Shown: in pieces, positions 52,771 to 64,000 of the stretch
How the letters are laid out: each line of letters begins with the position of its first letter
Position numbering within the stretch: the first letter of the stretch is position 1
Assembly (NCBI GenBank): GCA_036365455.1
Contig: JAWQUS010000032.1
Coordinates: 15,260,001 to 15,324,000, forward strand
Length of the DNA stretch: 64,000 nucleotides
Direction: 5' to 3'
DNA from: Macrosoma leucophasiata
Lineage: Eukaryota; Arthropoda; Insecta; Lepidoptera; Hedylidae
Notes under the pieces: generated by a model
What the model was told of the DNA's origin: nothing
The model's input: only the letters and a program-made list of their open reading frames with translations
The model's database searches: none
Program-made: the position numbers and the translations under genes

Positions 52771-53571
52771 CCTGGTCGGAGGGGCCGCGGCCCGCCAGGC
52801 GCTATCACCTCGCCTGGTCGGAGGATCCTCCCTTTTCGCCGGAGGAACACTTCCACCCGTTCCTCCACAGTGGTGACCCCCGACGTGATTGGAAGCAACC
52901 TTCTCACCAGCCACTCTCTGCAGCACCTTCGACGACGTCATCCCTCATATCACCAGCACCTGATCGAGCGGTAACCAAGTCACGCCAGCCAGCACCCTCG
53001 GCTTCATCAGGGATAATCCACACGCCTGCAGCGACCGCGTATGCCTGGACTACCCTGCAGCCACATCAGCGTCAGCACACTGCGCCGTCCCGCAGTAGCT
53101 ACTACGCAGCGACTACCTCGACTCAAAAGGGGACTTTCGCATCACCGCAGCAGCGACTACCTCAACTCACTGAGGACCTTCGCACCCGACTCACTGGGAC
53201 TTGCGGCATGGGACCATATGGCATTGGCACAGCTCCGCGAGAAGCTCTGACAGCTGTCTCGATCATATCAACCTCCGGTCTTGGAGGGGAGTGATGTAGC
53301 GTCCACTACATTAAGGCGCCAACTAGTGGAATACAATGAAAACCTTACAGTACTTGTCTAGTACGATAGATGGCGTGCAGTCAAATTCTTAGTAAAATGT
53401 AAATGTAATGTAGTAATCTGCAGTAAAATTGCAGAAGATTTCTCAAGAGTTGGCATATATACAACTTCCCAACGTCAACCGTTGGGCCGTGGCCCGCCAG
53501 GCGCTACCACCTCGCCTGGTCGGAGGATCCTCCCTTTTCGCCGGAGGAACACTTCCACCCGTTCCTCCACA
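52771..53571 (+). mobile_element. Internally deleted LTR retrotransposon
   Basis: A 5'-truncated left LTR (52771-52869), a primer-site-like start (gtggtgacccccgacgtg), about 425 bases of internal sequence ending in a purine tract (ggaggggagtga), and a full right LTR (53295-53571, TGTAGCG...CCTCCACA). The internal frame (ending STSGLGGE) lacks any protease, RT or integrase, so the copy is non-autonomous. Confidence 0.82.
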
Positions 53572-53572
53572 G

Positions 53573-53702
53573 TATGATAGATAAAGCCGTAATATAGTTA
53601 GGTATATCCCTAGAAATATCCCCAACCAAACCGAGGTTAGATAGTACAACGCATGACTTATTCCAAGGGACATAACTGTATTACGGCTGTATCTATCATA
53701 CT
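53573..53702. repeat. Palindromic MITE M6
   Basis: Starts tatgatagataaagccgtaa and ends with the complement. It abuts the right LTR of the element at 52.8-53.6 kb. Confidence 0.85.
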
Positions 53703-54093
53703 GCGACCACAGAGCAACACGGACCACCGACACGGCGGACTGGAGGGGGTAGCCATAGCGTTTATTACCGATGCAAAACATTCTGTCACTTTTTGCGGGG
53801 GGAAATGCGTGCGACACACACGCACACTACAAAAATCGTCTATTACTACGAAACTCACACCTTGATTTTAACAAAATCCAGAAACAATTTCACGCACACA
53901 TTTAAACACCTAGGCGACATGCATAGGCCCATTTGGGCTTGTACTTTGACAGAGGGGAAAGCCTGCATATGGCTAATCCCCTCCGGTGTTGCTCTATGTT
54001 CTACGACACAAACATTCATAAAAAGTACGATGACAGTCCTATTTGAGTGAGGGTGAAAACACTGAATTCAGGTATTGCACTTACTTTAATTGA

Positions 54094-54372
54094 ATCAGAA
54101 TCAGAAACTCATTTATTCATTTAGGGTGACAGGCACCTCTTATGACACGTCAAAAACAAAAGTGAATAACAATTGATATACATGTCAAACAAGATAAAAA
54201 ATATATGTATTGTCAAGAATATCACTAAGATAAAACTAAATATAACATACCTACTAATGTACAAAGTATATCAGTAGAATGTCTCATTTCCCCTTTACAA
54301 ACTGATAACAAAGAGTAAAAAGAAAAGAAAAAGAGTCATTCTTTGTCATACATCGGCAGAGTTCCAAAGGCC
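54094..54372 (-). repeat. LINE 3' tail, uninterrupted copy
   Basis: Continuous version of the repeat at 13.9-14.5 kb; the gagttccaaaggcc end resembles the Jockey-like 3' end at 57.57 kb. Confidence 0.75.
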
Positions 54373-54973
54373 AAAAAAAATATGATTGGAAAATAATTAT
54401 GATTTCCTCGGACATCCATGACTAATAAAATATTATAATCATTTCTAAAATAGCACATTTCCACCAAGTGTAATTTTATTTGAATACTAACTAGCTAAAT
54501 AATAACTTGTTGATACTGCTAAAACTCATATGTTTCGGACATTACTAATATAACAAATTTGAACAAAAATAGTAAAATAATGAACAACTGAGAGAACATT
54601 ACGTATGTTTTGGTTAGCGCTAAAAAATTTACTCTTTTCATATGAGTGGAGAGGCAAAAGAATGTCCAAACAAAGCCTCGTCAAATTTGAAGAAAGAATT
54701 TTCACAAAAAAACATTATCGATAACAGAAACTGAAAATACAAAAATAAATTTGAAAGCTATTTATACTAATGTAACTTATTACTTTTGAGTCGGCGGTAC
54801 AAACGGTACGTTCATAGGGTACGTTCCACTAAACGCCCGCTACGCTATTCACCACGACCGCTGAAATTGCCTTTCCACTAACGTAAACCGAACCGTAAAA
54901 GGCCGTCGCAAACAATGACGTCATCTATGACGTAGAACGATCGCTGCCGCCGACCACGGGCCTAAGGTGGAAC

Positions 54974-55181
54974 CACAGTACAAATATGAACAGTATGGAA
55001 ACTACGTACAAAACGTTCGAAACTGCACACTAACACAAACATGCTCATTGACGCTCGATGTAGCGAGTGACTCAGCACCGCGAAAACCGCTTAGAGGCCT
55101 CGTCGACGCACATGTTTGTGTGAGTGTGACGTTTTAACGTTTTGTACGTAGTTTCCACACTGTTCATATTTGTACTGTGGT
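54974..55181. repeat. Palindromic MITE M5, second copy
   Basis: Same arms (acagtacaaatatgaacagt) and centre, with substitutions. Confidence 0.87.
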
Positions 55182-55430
55182 GGAACGATACAGAGGGCGC
55201 TACAAGCGTTGCGCACACAACAGACCCATTTAATGAAGATCGTAGTGATCGTGTATGCGATGAAAAGACCAGTTAAATTCATTCAACCCTTCTTTCACAC
55301 GGGCATTCGGTTTCGGAAGGTAATGGTTTCTTCACTTACTAGTTTAGATACTAGGTAGCGCGGAGGGCTATACTGCAACAATATGCTCGTATAAATATGC
55401 ACGTAAAAATGCATCGGTATTAAATGGGAT

Positions 55431-55827
55431 TTTTTTTATGTAATGGAAGTGGCAAACAATCATGCAGTTAACTGCAGCCTATAGACACCCACATGAAGAC
55501 CAAGGTCAAAATGCAGATGCGTTACCACTCCTCAGGCCTTTGTTTTGTGGTAGAGCTCCAGTGACGGAGCTCGCGGGCGTAGACCCCACCGCATTACCTA
55601 ATATACTTGCCACTAAATGGTAGTGTTCAGCACTATCGTGTTCCGGTCAGGTGGTAATGTACGGCCCTGTAATTGCCGGCACTGAGGCATAACACCTTAG
55701 GCCTCAGGAGTGGTAACGCATCTGCATTTTGACCTTGGTCTTTGTGTGGGTGTCTATAGGCTGCAGATAACACTTAACATCAATGTAAACTGCATGCTTG
55801 TTTACCACTTCCATTACATAAAAAAAA
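55431..55827. repeat. Inverted pair of family A repeats
   Basis: A minus-strand 3' part (55431-55546) abuts a nearly full plus-strand copy (55548-55827), giving a large hairpin. Confidence 0.82.
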
Positions 55828-56224
55828 GCTGTTATGCCTATGTGCCTCGAAAAAAAAGCCTGAATTTAACCGAACCCGTTGGTATGTGGCTGTAAAAACG
55901 TGACGGCCGTGCTATAAAATAAAGGAGGTAAAACACGTCAGCTGGATCTTGGACTACATTTTGATGAATTCACAATACATTTAATAAAGGTCAAAGGGAT
56001 TTTAATTACACTTAAATATATATACATTGCTAATGTAATGATTGCTAGTTAATACCCGCGGTGTTACTCGTGATAAATCTAAAAAGCTAAACGAGCATTG
56101 GTTTGGACGACCATGAGAATTCAAGAGTTTCATCCGGGATAAGAATACTATAACAATATTTTTTTGCATTGTCTGTTTAAAATAATCTTCTTTTAGGTCT
56201 ACGCACCTTTCCATATAATAATAA

Positions 56225-56480
56225 TGATAATGGTCTCTCCTCTTTTTTGGGGGGAGGCCTGGAGCTTACTCCACCACGCTACTCCAATGCGGGTTGGTGG
56301 AGATACGGGTTAGTGGCCAACCCGCTGTCGGATGTTTTCAAACCACCCATAAGGCCTCCGACAATGTTTAACGACTGCTATCTTTCGATAGCAACCGCGA
56401 CCGACGGCTTAACGTTTCCATACTTCACGAAAGCGCGTATTTTAATTTGCCACTTTGCCACACCCATTATTTGAAGATGT
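56225..56480 (+). repeat. LINE-associated repeat
   Basis: Contains both blocks in one piece, giving the original order; precedes the Jockey-like fragment. Confidence 0.7.
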
Positions 56481-56654
56481 GTACGATCTAGAGCCGAGCT
56501 CGCAACATCTCCTTTACCAAAATTCCAAACAATCAAACGGCAGACCCTTAATAGAAAGTGATCGCCGTTGCCGGACATTTGCAACAAACACCTGGGGAGT
56601 TGCTTATCCGCTACCGGCCCTAAAGGACATTATTCAAAATTAAAAGACAACAAG

Positions 56655-57660
56655 TAGCTTGTGACGATGTAAACAATGCCCTCTCTACGCCTCGGCGTAC
56701 AGTACAATGGTTTATTGCTAACAACCTACTGTTAAATAGTACAAAGACAAAATGTGTTAAATTTTGTATACCTAACGTTAAACAGGCTGCAACAATGTGA
56801 AACTAAACGAGGAAGCATCAGAATTAGTAGACTCCACCATATTTGTTGGCTTAATCGTGGATACAAAATTGCAGTGGGGTTCCTCATATTTCCAATCTAG
56901 CCCGTAGACTAAGCTCCGCAGCGTTTGCGGTAAAAAAGATACGATCCTTAACTGACGTTGAGACGGCTCGATTGGTTTATTTTAGCTATTTTCACAGTAT
57001 TATGTCCTATGGAATTTTGCTATGGGGACATGCCGCCGATGTCAACACTATTTTTGTTTTACAAAAAAGAGCTGTGCGTGCTATCTACGGGTTGAGTCCG
57101 CGAGTGTCTCTCAGAGATAAATTTAAGGAAATAATATATTGACTGTAGCTTCGCAATACATTTACGAAAATGTACTGTATGTACGTAAAAATATTAGCGA
57201 ATTTCCTAGTAGAGCTAATGATTATATGAATACTAAGAACAAACACAAATTGTCTGTGCATACAACACGACTGCATAGGGTGAGTAGTTCTTTTAGGGGT
57301 CAATATATACGCTTCTATAGCAAAATACCTGAAGATGTTCAAATTTAAGAAAGTTATCAAAAAACGCTTATACATGTGCAACTATTATAAAACGTGTGAT
57401 TATCTTAATGACACCACACCATGGGATTGACGTGATCGCTCCCAGGCTATTTCGAAAACCTGTACTTTGGATTTACAGACTGGATTAGATTTAAGTTTAA
57501 ATTTAAAAGAGCTGTACTGAGTTTCTTCAGTGGCTGAGTTCTTCTCAGTATTGACTGCACTTGGAATTCTGCCAAGTGAATAACCTTTATCATGACGACC
57601 AAATTCCTTCTTTCTCAGTTTATTTTGAAATGGGGAAATGGAGGAATTTGTAAATAATTG
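56655..57660 (+). mobile_element. Jockey-like LINE, decayed RT C-terminus and 3' end
   Basis: Fragments such as KIRSLTDVETARLVYFSYFH, SIMSYGILLWGHAADVN, LQKRAVRAIYGLSPRVSLRD and QYIYENVLYVRKNISEF are diagnostic of Jockey-clade reverse transcriptases. Stops and shifts break the frame (for example around 56800 and 57138). The 3' part (ggaattctgccaagtgaat) recurs in the repeats at 14.4, 17.3, 34.2 and 54.3 kb. Confidence 0.88.
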
Positions 57661-57959
57661 ATGCTTTCCATATTACACAAAATAGTTTAGTTTCTATTTA
57701 ATTTATTATGTGTTTTTATTATTATTAGTGGTTATTCACTCTAGGTTATAACGTTTTCGTAGGTTTTCGCAAGCTTCATACGAGCGACCGAAACGTCGGA
57801 TGTATGAACAAGTTTGGGAGTGTTGTATACGCGAGAAAATCCGCAAGTTTAATTTCAACAACACTCTAGGTTACTTTAAAAAAAATGACGATGTAAACGT
57901 GCTCTCTATGAAATAGCTGAATAAACTGAATTATTTATCGAAAACCTCGGGGTCGGATC

Positions 57960-58570
57960 GGATCTTGGACGTTCGGCTATAAGGCACTTCCCTCTGCCAA
58001 AGCTATGCGGATAGAACTCTCTGTTTTTGACGGAAGATGCGATGTTAAAAAACTGCTCTCATGTGTGGGCTGGATGGGCGGTATCCTACATCCACCAGTT
58101 TGATCCACTTGACTCGTTCGTTTGTAGTGTTAACGACCCAGAACTCACTGACAGAACTGAGAGAACTCACTGATATAGGAAGTCAGTGCGTTTTTTTGCT
58201 GTCTCCACAATGGTGAATGCTCTGCTGCACTGTTTGATTTAGTGCCACCGTATTTTTTCCTACACCGCACTTCCTACCGAAGAGAGAAGTTCCACCCGCA
58301 CTACCTGGACACGTGATAGTGATCAACGGTTCAATTTGTCACGCTCGTTTCTGCCAAGAATGTCCAAATTATGGAACGCACTTCCCTCTGAGGTGGTTCA
58401 TCAACGCTACAAATGGAGCTCTTCAAAACAGGCGACAAAGGAGTCCATCAAGGGCTGGCGGCGCATTGGCTACTCTCTTGGTATTGCAAATGTCCAAAGA
58501 CGGCGGTGATCGGGGCTTGCATCAAGTGGCCTGTCTGCTTTACCAACCGTTAAAAGCTTGACAGACAAGC
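57960..58570 (+). mobile_element. CR1-like LINE, decayed RT C-terminal fragment
   Basis: One frame reads SRSFLPRMSKLWNALPSEVV followed by HQRYKWSSSK, the hallmark tail of a lepidopteran CR1-type reverse transcriptase. Several frame breaks precede it. Confidence 0.7.
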
Positions 58571-58579
58571 AGACAGCCG

Positions 58580-59395
58580 ATAATTATATAAATATATTCA
58601 AACAGAAATATGCCTTAAAGACTGGAGAATAAAAACGACCGTGATTCACTTCATCATTATACATTACTTAGGTCGTGCTGTCAATTTATGTAAGCTAAAT
58701 CAGTTTAAATTAAATTGCTTTAAAATTTAGTGCTAACCAATTTAAAATATACAAATAATAAATCAAATATATAATAAATTTAATTGTTTAAGGTACCTAT
58801 GCAATAATAAATGTGAAAACAATGTTAGGATTATTTTTTTATATAGATTTTTTAATATAAAATATGTATTTTTTTAAAAACCAAGAAAGTTCATGTTGGA
58901 CTTGTACTTACACATTGTCCAATCAATTAATATAAAAAGACAGTAAAAATCGAGTGTCTGTAGATTTATTTAATATTCATTAATATTTTTTTTTTGTGAA
59001 AAAAACTTAATCTTTTATTATTATAATAAGACAAGGTACTTTAATATGGGCTACATAGCTACCTACTCAATTTGAAGTCGTCCTCTTTTTTTGAAGTCCG
59101 TTAAAAAAGGTTATGGTCAATTGAAAATTTACTTCAAGCTCTGCTTCAAAACTTTTAAACAGAGTAGAATGCGGTTTTAAAAATGAAGGCCAAGGCACGT
59201 CCCATACGATCTCGACGAAGGAACCACGTTGGCCATCGTCCCGATGAATGATCACATACAACACTCCAATAACACCCGACGAATGCACCGCTGCCTTATG
59301 TGTCCCCCAAAGACTGGACTAACCAGAGGTCCTTCGATCGCCGCTACAAATGTAAATGTTTAATTCCATTTTTCATTAATATCTCAACACACTAT
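58580..59395. other. Upstream region of gene C
   Basis: AT-rich, no ORF of note and no clear TATA box. The promoter of gene C must lie here or further upstream. Confidence 0.4.
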
Positions 59396-59415
59396 ATTTT
59401 AGTATAAAGATTAAA

Positions 59416-59547
59416 ATGGCACCAACCGCGTCTGGTTATCATTACTCCCACCCAGACCCTGGCGAGGAGGTGTGCATCACTGGCATCGCTGGATACTTTC
59501 CCAAATCAGACTCCATCGCGGAATTCAGTAACAATCTATTCAATAAG
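59416..59547 (+). CDS. Gene C exon 1 (start codon)
   Basis: ATG at 59416; 132 nt, 44 codons, donor gtatgc after AATAAG. Contains EVCITGIAGYFPKSDSI, the standard KS opening strand. Confidence 0.93.
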
Positions 59548-62500
59548 GTATGCTATATAAAATAAATACTTGTACTTGTTTTATATTATTTCGCATTAAC
59601 ACATGCTTGTGAAATATATTTTTAAAGAAAAATCGAAAGAAAAATTTGACTTCAGGTGAGACTCGAACTCGCGGCCACTGGGAATCTAGTCCAGCCGCTC
59701 TTCCAACTGAGCTTCCAAGCTACTTCAGTAGCTTAGTTGGAAGAGCTTATACCTTGGCGTCGGCGCATGTCAACCCCAACGCTTATAAAAGGGCTAGTTA
59801 TCCTGAGGTCACAGGCAGAGAATATGTATGTATAAGGCTCGATTCCTGCCCGAAGTTCAATTTTTCTTTCCATCTTTCCTTTAATTTGTTTTTATTTTTT
59901 AAATTTAAATCCTCAGTATTCATGCACATCGAGCCTAGGGAGGAGACTTCGGCTTATTTCGGGTCTGTAGAGCGTTATCTTTTTTATTTACCTCTTTTTC
60001 GTTACCATTTTGATCAAGTTTTGACCAATACCGGACTGTCAGTGCTTACGTAGGCAGTGTGCAACAGAGATAATGCTCTACGAAGTCGAAACGAGCCGAT
60101 CATCTCTTTCGCAGGCTCGATGTGCAATATTAATTGTTGAGTACAGTACATTCATTTTACTGGTGGTAGAGCTCCAGTGACGGAGCTTGCGGGCGTAGGC
60201 ACCACCGCATTACCTAATATACTTGCCGCTAAATGGTAGTATTAAGCACTATCGTGATCCGTCAGGTGGAAATGTACGGCCCTGTAATTTCCGGCACAGA
60301 GGCATAACACCTTAGGCCTCAGGAGTGGTAACGCATCTGCATTTTGACCTAAGTCTTTGTGTAAGTGTCTATAGGCTGCAGTCATCACTTAACATCAATG
60401 TGAACTGCATACTTGCTTGCCAATTCCATTACATAAAAAAAAAATCATTACAAAGTCTTCTATCTAAGGTTGACCTAATAACGGATATTGAAGAATGGAA
60501 AATGCGTGACGAAATACCGCTAAAAGCCGGCAAAATCAACAAGCACAACAAGTTCGATGCTCGTTTCTTCAATATGGATTACAAGGATGCGCATCATACT
60601 GAACCTATGTCCAGGTTGCTACTTGAAAGGACTTACGAAGCTATTATTGACGCTGGTATATTTTTTACTTACTGAATTTATACAGACAAGATATCGCCTA
60701 TCAAGCTTAGGAAGGAGCTTACTCGGGTTTGCAGAGAGTTATCTCTTTCGCATCTAACCTATAATAATATGACGTTTGTCGACCATTTTAATCAAGTTTG
60801 GACCAATACCGGACTATCAGTGCTCACGCAGGCATAGGCATTGAGCAGCAAAGATAACCCTCTACGAAGCCGAAACTAGCCGATCGTCTCTTTCCTAAGA
60901 TTAATGTGCAATATTTCTTGTTAGGTACTGTACTTATAGGTTAGGATCTTTACTTGCCGCTAAATAGTAGTGTTCAGCATTATCGTGTTCCGGTCAGGTG
61001 GTAATGTACGGCCCTGTAATTTCCGGCACAGAGGCATAACAACTTAGGCCTCAGGAATGGTAACGCATCTGCATTTTGATCTCGGTCTTTGTGTGTGTGT
61101 CTATAGACTGCAGTCATCACTTTAACATCAATGTGAACTGCATGCTTGTTTGCATAAAAAAAAGGATCTCGCTGCAGAATGATTTCGTTCATCGATATAT
61201 GCTGTAAACGTATTGAACACGCGCGTGTAAAGAAATGAGATTTTGATACAAAAGTGGACTGTATGTGGAGGTTGAACTGGAAAGAAAAATAGGATACACA
61301 TGCACGTACCTCGGGCTGAGCAGGCGACGTAGCTACGCCGCGTAAGCGAGCCGGGGTGCGCACAAATCCTTAGGGATCACTCTTCCCGCGTTCGGGAACG
61401 GAACACGCGTGTCCAATTAGCGGGGCGATAAAGGCGGTTTTCAGTAGCGCATAGCGGCGCATGCGGCGGTTCAAAGACGACTAGTCTCTTCGCCCTCTGG
61501 CGGTGTTGCGGTGCATGTGCGGAAACAGAGGGATGTGTAGAAGGTGTAGGTATCCCATAAGTCCTTAATTTGGTTTTAATTATAACTGGCATTACCACGT
61601 ATTTATGACACATATTTAAAATCTAGAGAACTTATTATATCCACAAGGTTGCCAATCAAATTCTGGCAGGAAGTATTTTGTGCAGTGGCAGTGTGCCTCT
61701 GAGCTAAGCTCGACGTACAATATTTCTGGCGGGTACTGTACCTACTAGCTGCAAGCTCTGCAAGCCAGACCATTGAGGATCGAGCGAGAAGGCTGGGCCC
61801 AGCTGGCGAACGCCACCTCGATATATGGTCAAGTCCAACGCTGTGGGAGGAGACATTAACAGAGGAGTGAAGCCATGCGCAGTTCTACGATACATGTTTG
61901 TTTAATAATAAAAACGTAAAAAAACGTAACTTCACGCTTGTAATCCCCGAAGGGGTAGGCAGAGGTAAATGAATGCATTCAAGCATACATGCAAACACCC
62001 ACGATTCGCCGGTTATGTGTTTGACCCATGTAACAGGTGGCGAGCCTGTTAACATCTCCGGGCACATTACACATTATTTAATAATATTTATCCAAATATT
62101 CACCACAGGAGTGAATCCTTCCGAGCTCCGCAACACGAATACTGGAGTGTACATGGCCTTATGTTTTGTTGACACGGAAAGAGAGCTTATGTGTGATAGG
62201 ATGCAAATCAACGACCATGGTATCGCTGGGTAAGATAAAACGGCAATGTTATAGATTTTAGGATTTAGGATTCCGTAGCTCGTAAGAAAAAAACCGAACC
62301 CTTGTAAGATCGTCCGTCTGTTTATTTGTCCGTCTGTCATAGCCTATTTGCTCCGAAAGTATTGAGCCGATTGAGTTGTAATTTGATTGTTAGTGAACCA
62401 AACATGGACGGGTAACATAAATAAACAAATTTCAAACAAAGCGGACTTCTGAGCGATAAAACGAACATTAAAAAAAAGATTTTATTAGGGTTAAGAAGGT

Positions 62501-63931
62501 ATATTATCTTTATTATTGTGATTTCAAAGAGTGTATATACTACACACACTGAGTATATAAACTATACACTAGTCTATAACTAATGGTTTTTGAGATATCA
62601 CCATTTGAAAGTCGCAAGTTATGAAATGATCTCAAACGGCTCATACAAAATTTATACCTGCCTCACTTAAGTTGGACCTACGAAATCAGTGGTCAAGAAA
62701 TCTTAAAATATCTTCGTTAATATTGCGTTTTTGTATTAATTTGCGTAGTAGAATTTGTTGTAATTTGTACAAGAAATCTAATATTGTGATTAATTTTAAA
62801 GGAAGTAAATCAAAATGTATTAACAATTTAGCACACGCACCTTACCAACACACATAGTTCTGCCGGACACAAAAAATTATCTGTTTAGTTCGTAAGTTTC
62901 TCATTTTAAGTGACTAATGTATGTCTTATGAGAAATAAAGATTCTTTAAACCTATTTACGAAGCGTATACTGTGTAAACATTTGGTTCTGAAATGATGAA
63001 AGGTTGATGAAAGGCTGCGGCAATATTGGTTGCCGGCCGATGGAGTGGAAGAGAGATAGATACGTCACAAGCCAATTACAGTATCCAAAAAGAAATATTG
63101 CACATCGACCTCAGGAAGGAGATTTTGGTGTATTTCGGGTTTGTAGAGCGTTATCTCTTTCGCACCTGACTTAGACATTTTTTGACCATTTTAATCAAAT
63201 TTTGACCAATACCGGACTGTTAATGCTTACGTAGGCAGTGTGCAGCAGAGGTAACGCTCTACGAAATCGAAACTAGCCGACTGTCTCTTTCGTAGGCTCG
63301 ATGTGCAATATTTATTGTTGGGTATTGTACTTAGGCCGATCGTTTAGTTGAAAGCTTACGTCTATCGCTTGTTCACCGCTCACTCATACACACTCGGCTA
63401 ACCCGGCACATGACACTATTTCCTGCAGGCAGCTGGCGTTTCATCGATTCATAAGAATTTATCACGTCAAAAATACGAAAAACACCTTTTACGTGTACCT
63501 ACCTAGGTAATGTACATTCTATGGTTTCTAAGTAGTACCTACACTAAATTTCTAAATAAAAAAAAGGACTAAACTCTGTAAATTAATCTTTGATGTCGGA
63601 CTTCAGTAGCTTAGTGGTAAAGCAGCTGGTCTAGTTATCCAGAGGTCGTTATTTTTTACTTTTCATTTTTCCTGAAATTCTTCTATATTTTTGTCCTTTT
63701 CAATTCATTAGCCGGTTTATTATTCAGATGCACCCGTTCAAACATACCAGTGCGCATAGCCGAATGGCTTGGAGTGACTGGCCCTGCATACGCGATAGAT
63801 ACAGCGTGTTCTAGTTCACTATACGTGTTGGACCACGCTTTCAAAGCCATACGGGATGGACAGTGTGATTCAGCGGTCGTTTGTACTGCCAATCTGACTG
63901 TATGCTATGAAGTGCAGCAGCAATTTCAAAG
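59416..63931 (+). CDS. Gene C: fatty acid synthase, 5' end (KS), partial
   Basis: Start of a third FAS, running off the window. Exons: 59416-59547, 60469-60655, 62109-62229, 63728-63931, all GT-AG, in phases 0, 1, 2, 2. These are the same intron positions as gene B exons 1-4. The protein begins MAPTASGYHYSHPDPGEEV, then CITGIAGYFPKSDSI, TYEAIIDAG, RNTNTGVYMAL and TGPAYAIDTACSSSLYVL. The KS cysteine and its DTACSSS context are canonical, unlike gene B. The two KS histidines lie beyond the window. It is divergent from gene B, about 8.3 kb between start codons. The start was chosen because it gives the expected N-terminus; tttag at 59398-59402 could end a 5'UTR intron. Confidence 0.92.
59630..59885. 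repeat. Family C head-to-head tRNA-like units
   Basis: A minus unit (gagactcgaactcgcggcc) faces a plus unit (tagcttagttggaagagc) and ends with cgattcctgcccgaagttca. Lies 80 bases after gene C exon 1. Confidence 0.78.
59935..60138. repeat. Family E repeat
   Basis: Same plan, followed directly by the family A copy at 60159. Confidence 0.75.
60159..60447 (+). repeat. Family A repeat, full copy next to a splice acceptor
   Basis: Head actggtggtagagctcc to an A-rich tail that ends about 22 bases before gene C exon 2. Confidence 0.85.
60469..60655 (+). CDS. Gene C exon 2 (KS)
   Basis: Acceptor tatctaag, donor gtatat; 187 nt, phase 0 to 1. Contains NKFDARFFNMDYKDAHHTEP and TYEAIIDAG. A SINE tail ends about 20-25 bases before the acceptor. 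Confidence 0.93.
60700..60925. repeat. Family E repeat
   Basis: Same plan (aggaaggagcttactcgg ... taatgtgcaatatttcttg). Confidence 0.75.
60949..61163 (+). repeat. Family A repeat, 5'-truncated
   Basis: Starts in tacttgccgctaaatagtag and ends with a short A tail. Confidence 0.8.
61922..62070 (-). repeat. Family B SINE, 5'-truncated
   Basis: 3' half only; lies just before gene C exon 3. Confidence 0.82.
62109..62229 (+). CDS. Gene C exon 3 (KS)
   Basis: Acceptor caccacag, donor gtaaga; 121 nt, phase 1 to 2. Encodes VNPSELRNTNTGVYMALCFV, the RGTxTGVFVG-type segment. A 5'-truncated SINE ends just upstream. Confidence 0.92.
62240..63085. other. Gene C intron 3, nothing recognised in most of it
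   Basis: 62280-62470 holds a ccgtctgtttatttgtccg repeat-like word; otherwise unassigned. Confidence 0.4.
63088..63322. repeat. Family E repeat
   Basis: Inverted ends aatattgcacatcga and its complement, with two inner copies of the agcgttatctctttcg-type block. About 235 bases. Confidence 0.8.
63597..63672 (+). repeat. Family C tRNA-like fragment
   Basis: gacttcagtagcttagtgg plus ctagttatccagaggtcg; 55 bases before gene C exon 4. The B box is lost. Confidence 0.6.
63728..63931 (+). CDS. Gene C exon 4 (KS active-site cysteine)
   Basis: Acceptor tattcag, donor gtaaaa; 204 nt as in gene B exon 4. Encodes PAYAIDTACSSSLYVLDHAF, the intact KS nucleophile motif. Confidence 0.94.
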
Positions 63932-64000
63932 GTAAAAATAAATGTCAATAGAATGACCCAATAATTATGTCAATTGACACCTATTGTGCTTGATGATACT

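Noticed and set aside
52755..53294. Open frame of 179 codons on the plus strand
   Set aside because: It covers an LTR end and the residual internal part of an LTR element; Ser/Thr/Pro-rich, no recognisable protein domain.

Overview
This is an AT-rich, intron- and transposon-dense stretch of insect nuclear DNA, most likely from a moth or butterfly. The pointers are phase-conserved fatty acid synthase (FAS) exons, mariner/R4/RTE/Jockey/Penelope remnants, tRNA-derived SINEs with target-site duplications, and Lep1-like Helitron ends. I saw no bacterial or viral gene, no CRISPR array, no rRNA and no convincing functional tRNA.

Three FAS-family genes account for all the host coding sequence I recognise. 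Gene A (+, bases 1-4085) is the 3' end of a FAS: the linker after the acyl carrier protein (ACP) and a thioesterase (TE) domain with its Ser and His motifs intact. Gene B (-, 51158 down to 8720) is complete: 37 coding exons, 36 GT-AG introns, 6306 nt, 2101 residues, and no frame break. Gene C (+, from 59416) is the 5' end of a third FAS and leaves the window inside the ketosynthase (KS) domain. A and B converge; B and C diverge.

The main discovery is gene B. It keeps the full animal type I FAS order KS-AT-DH-ER-KR-ACP-TE, but catalytic residues are replaced in five of the seven units: both KS histidines (His to Phe, His to Tyr), the DH histidine (to Asn), the KR glycine loop and Ser/Tyr site, the ACP phosphopantetheine serine (to Ala), and the TE serine (to Glu) and histidine (to Thr). 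The acyltransferase motifs and the ER nucleotide-binding glycines remain. An open frame over 37 exons with this pattern suggests a selected pseudoenzyme or a protein with a new role, not a decaying copy. Genes A and C keep the canonical residues visible here, so a neighbour could be compared directly.

Introns and intergenic DNA are built from repeats: an abundant SINE-like family (A), a tRNA-headed SINE family (B), hairpin elements with tRNA-like boxes (C), several palindromic MITE families, one dead mariner, truncated LINEs of at least five kinds, a solo LTR with a 4-bp target duplication, and an internally deleted LTR element. Several insertions lie within tens of bases of FAS splice sites.
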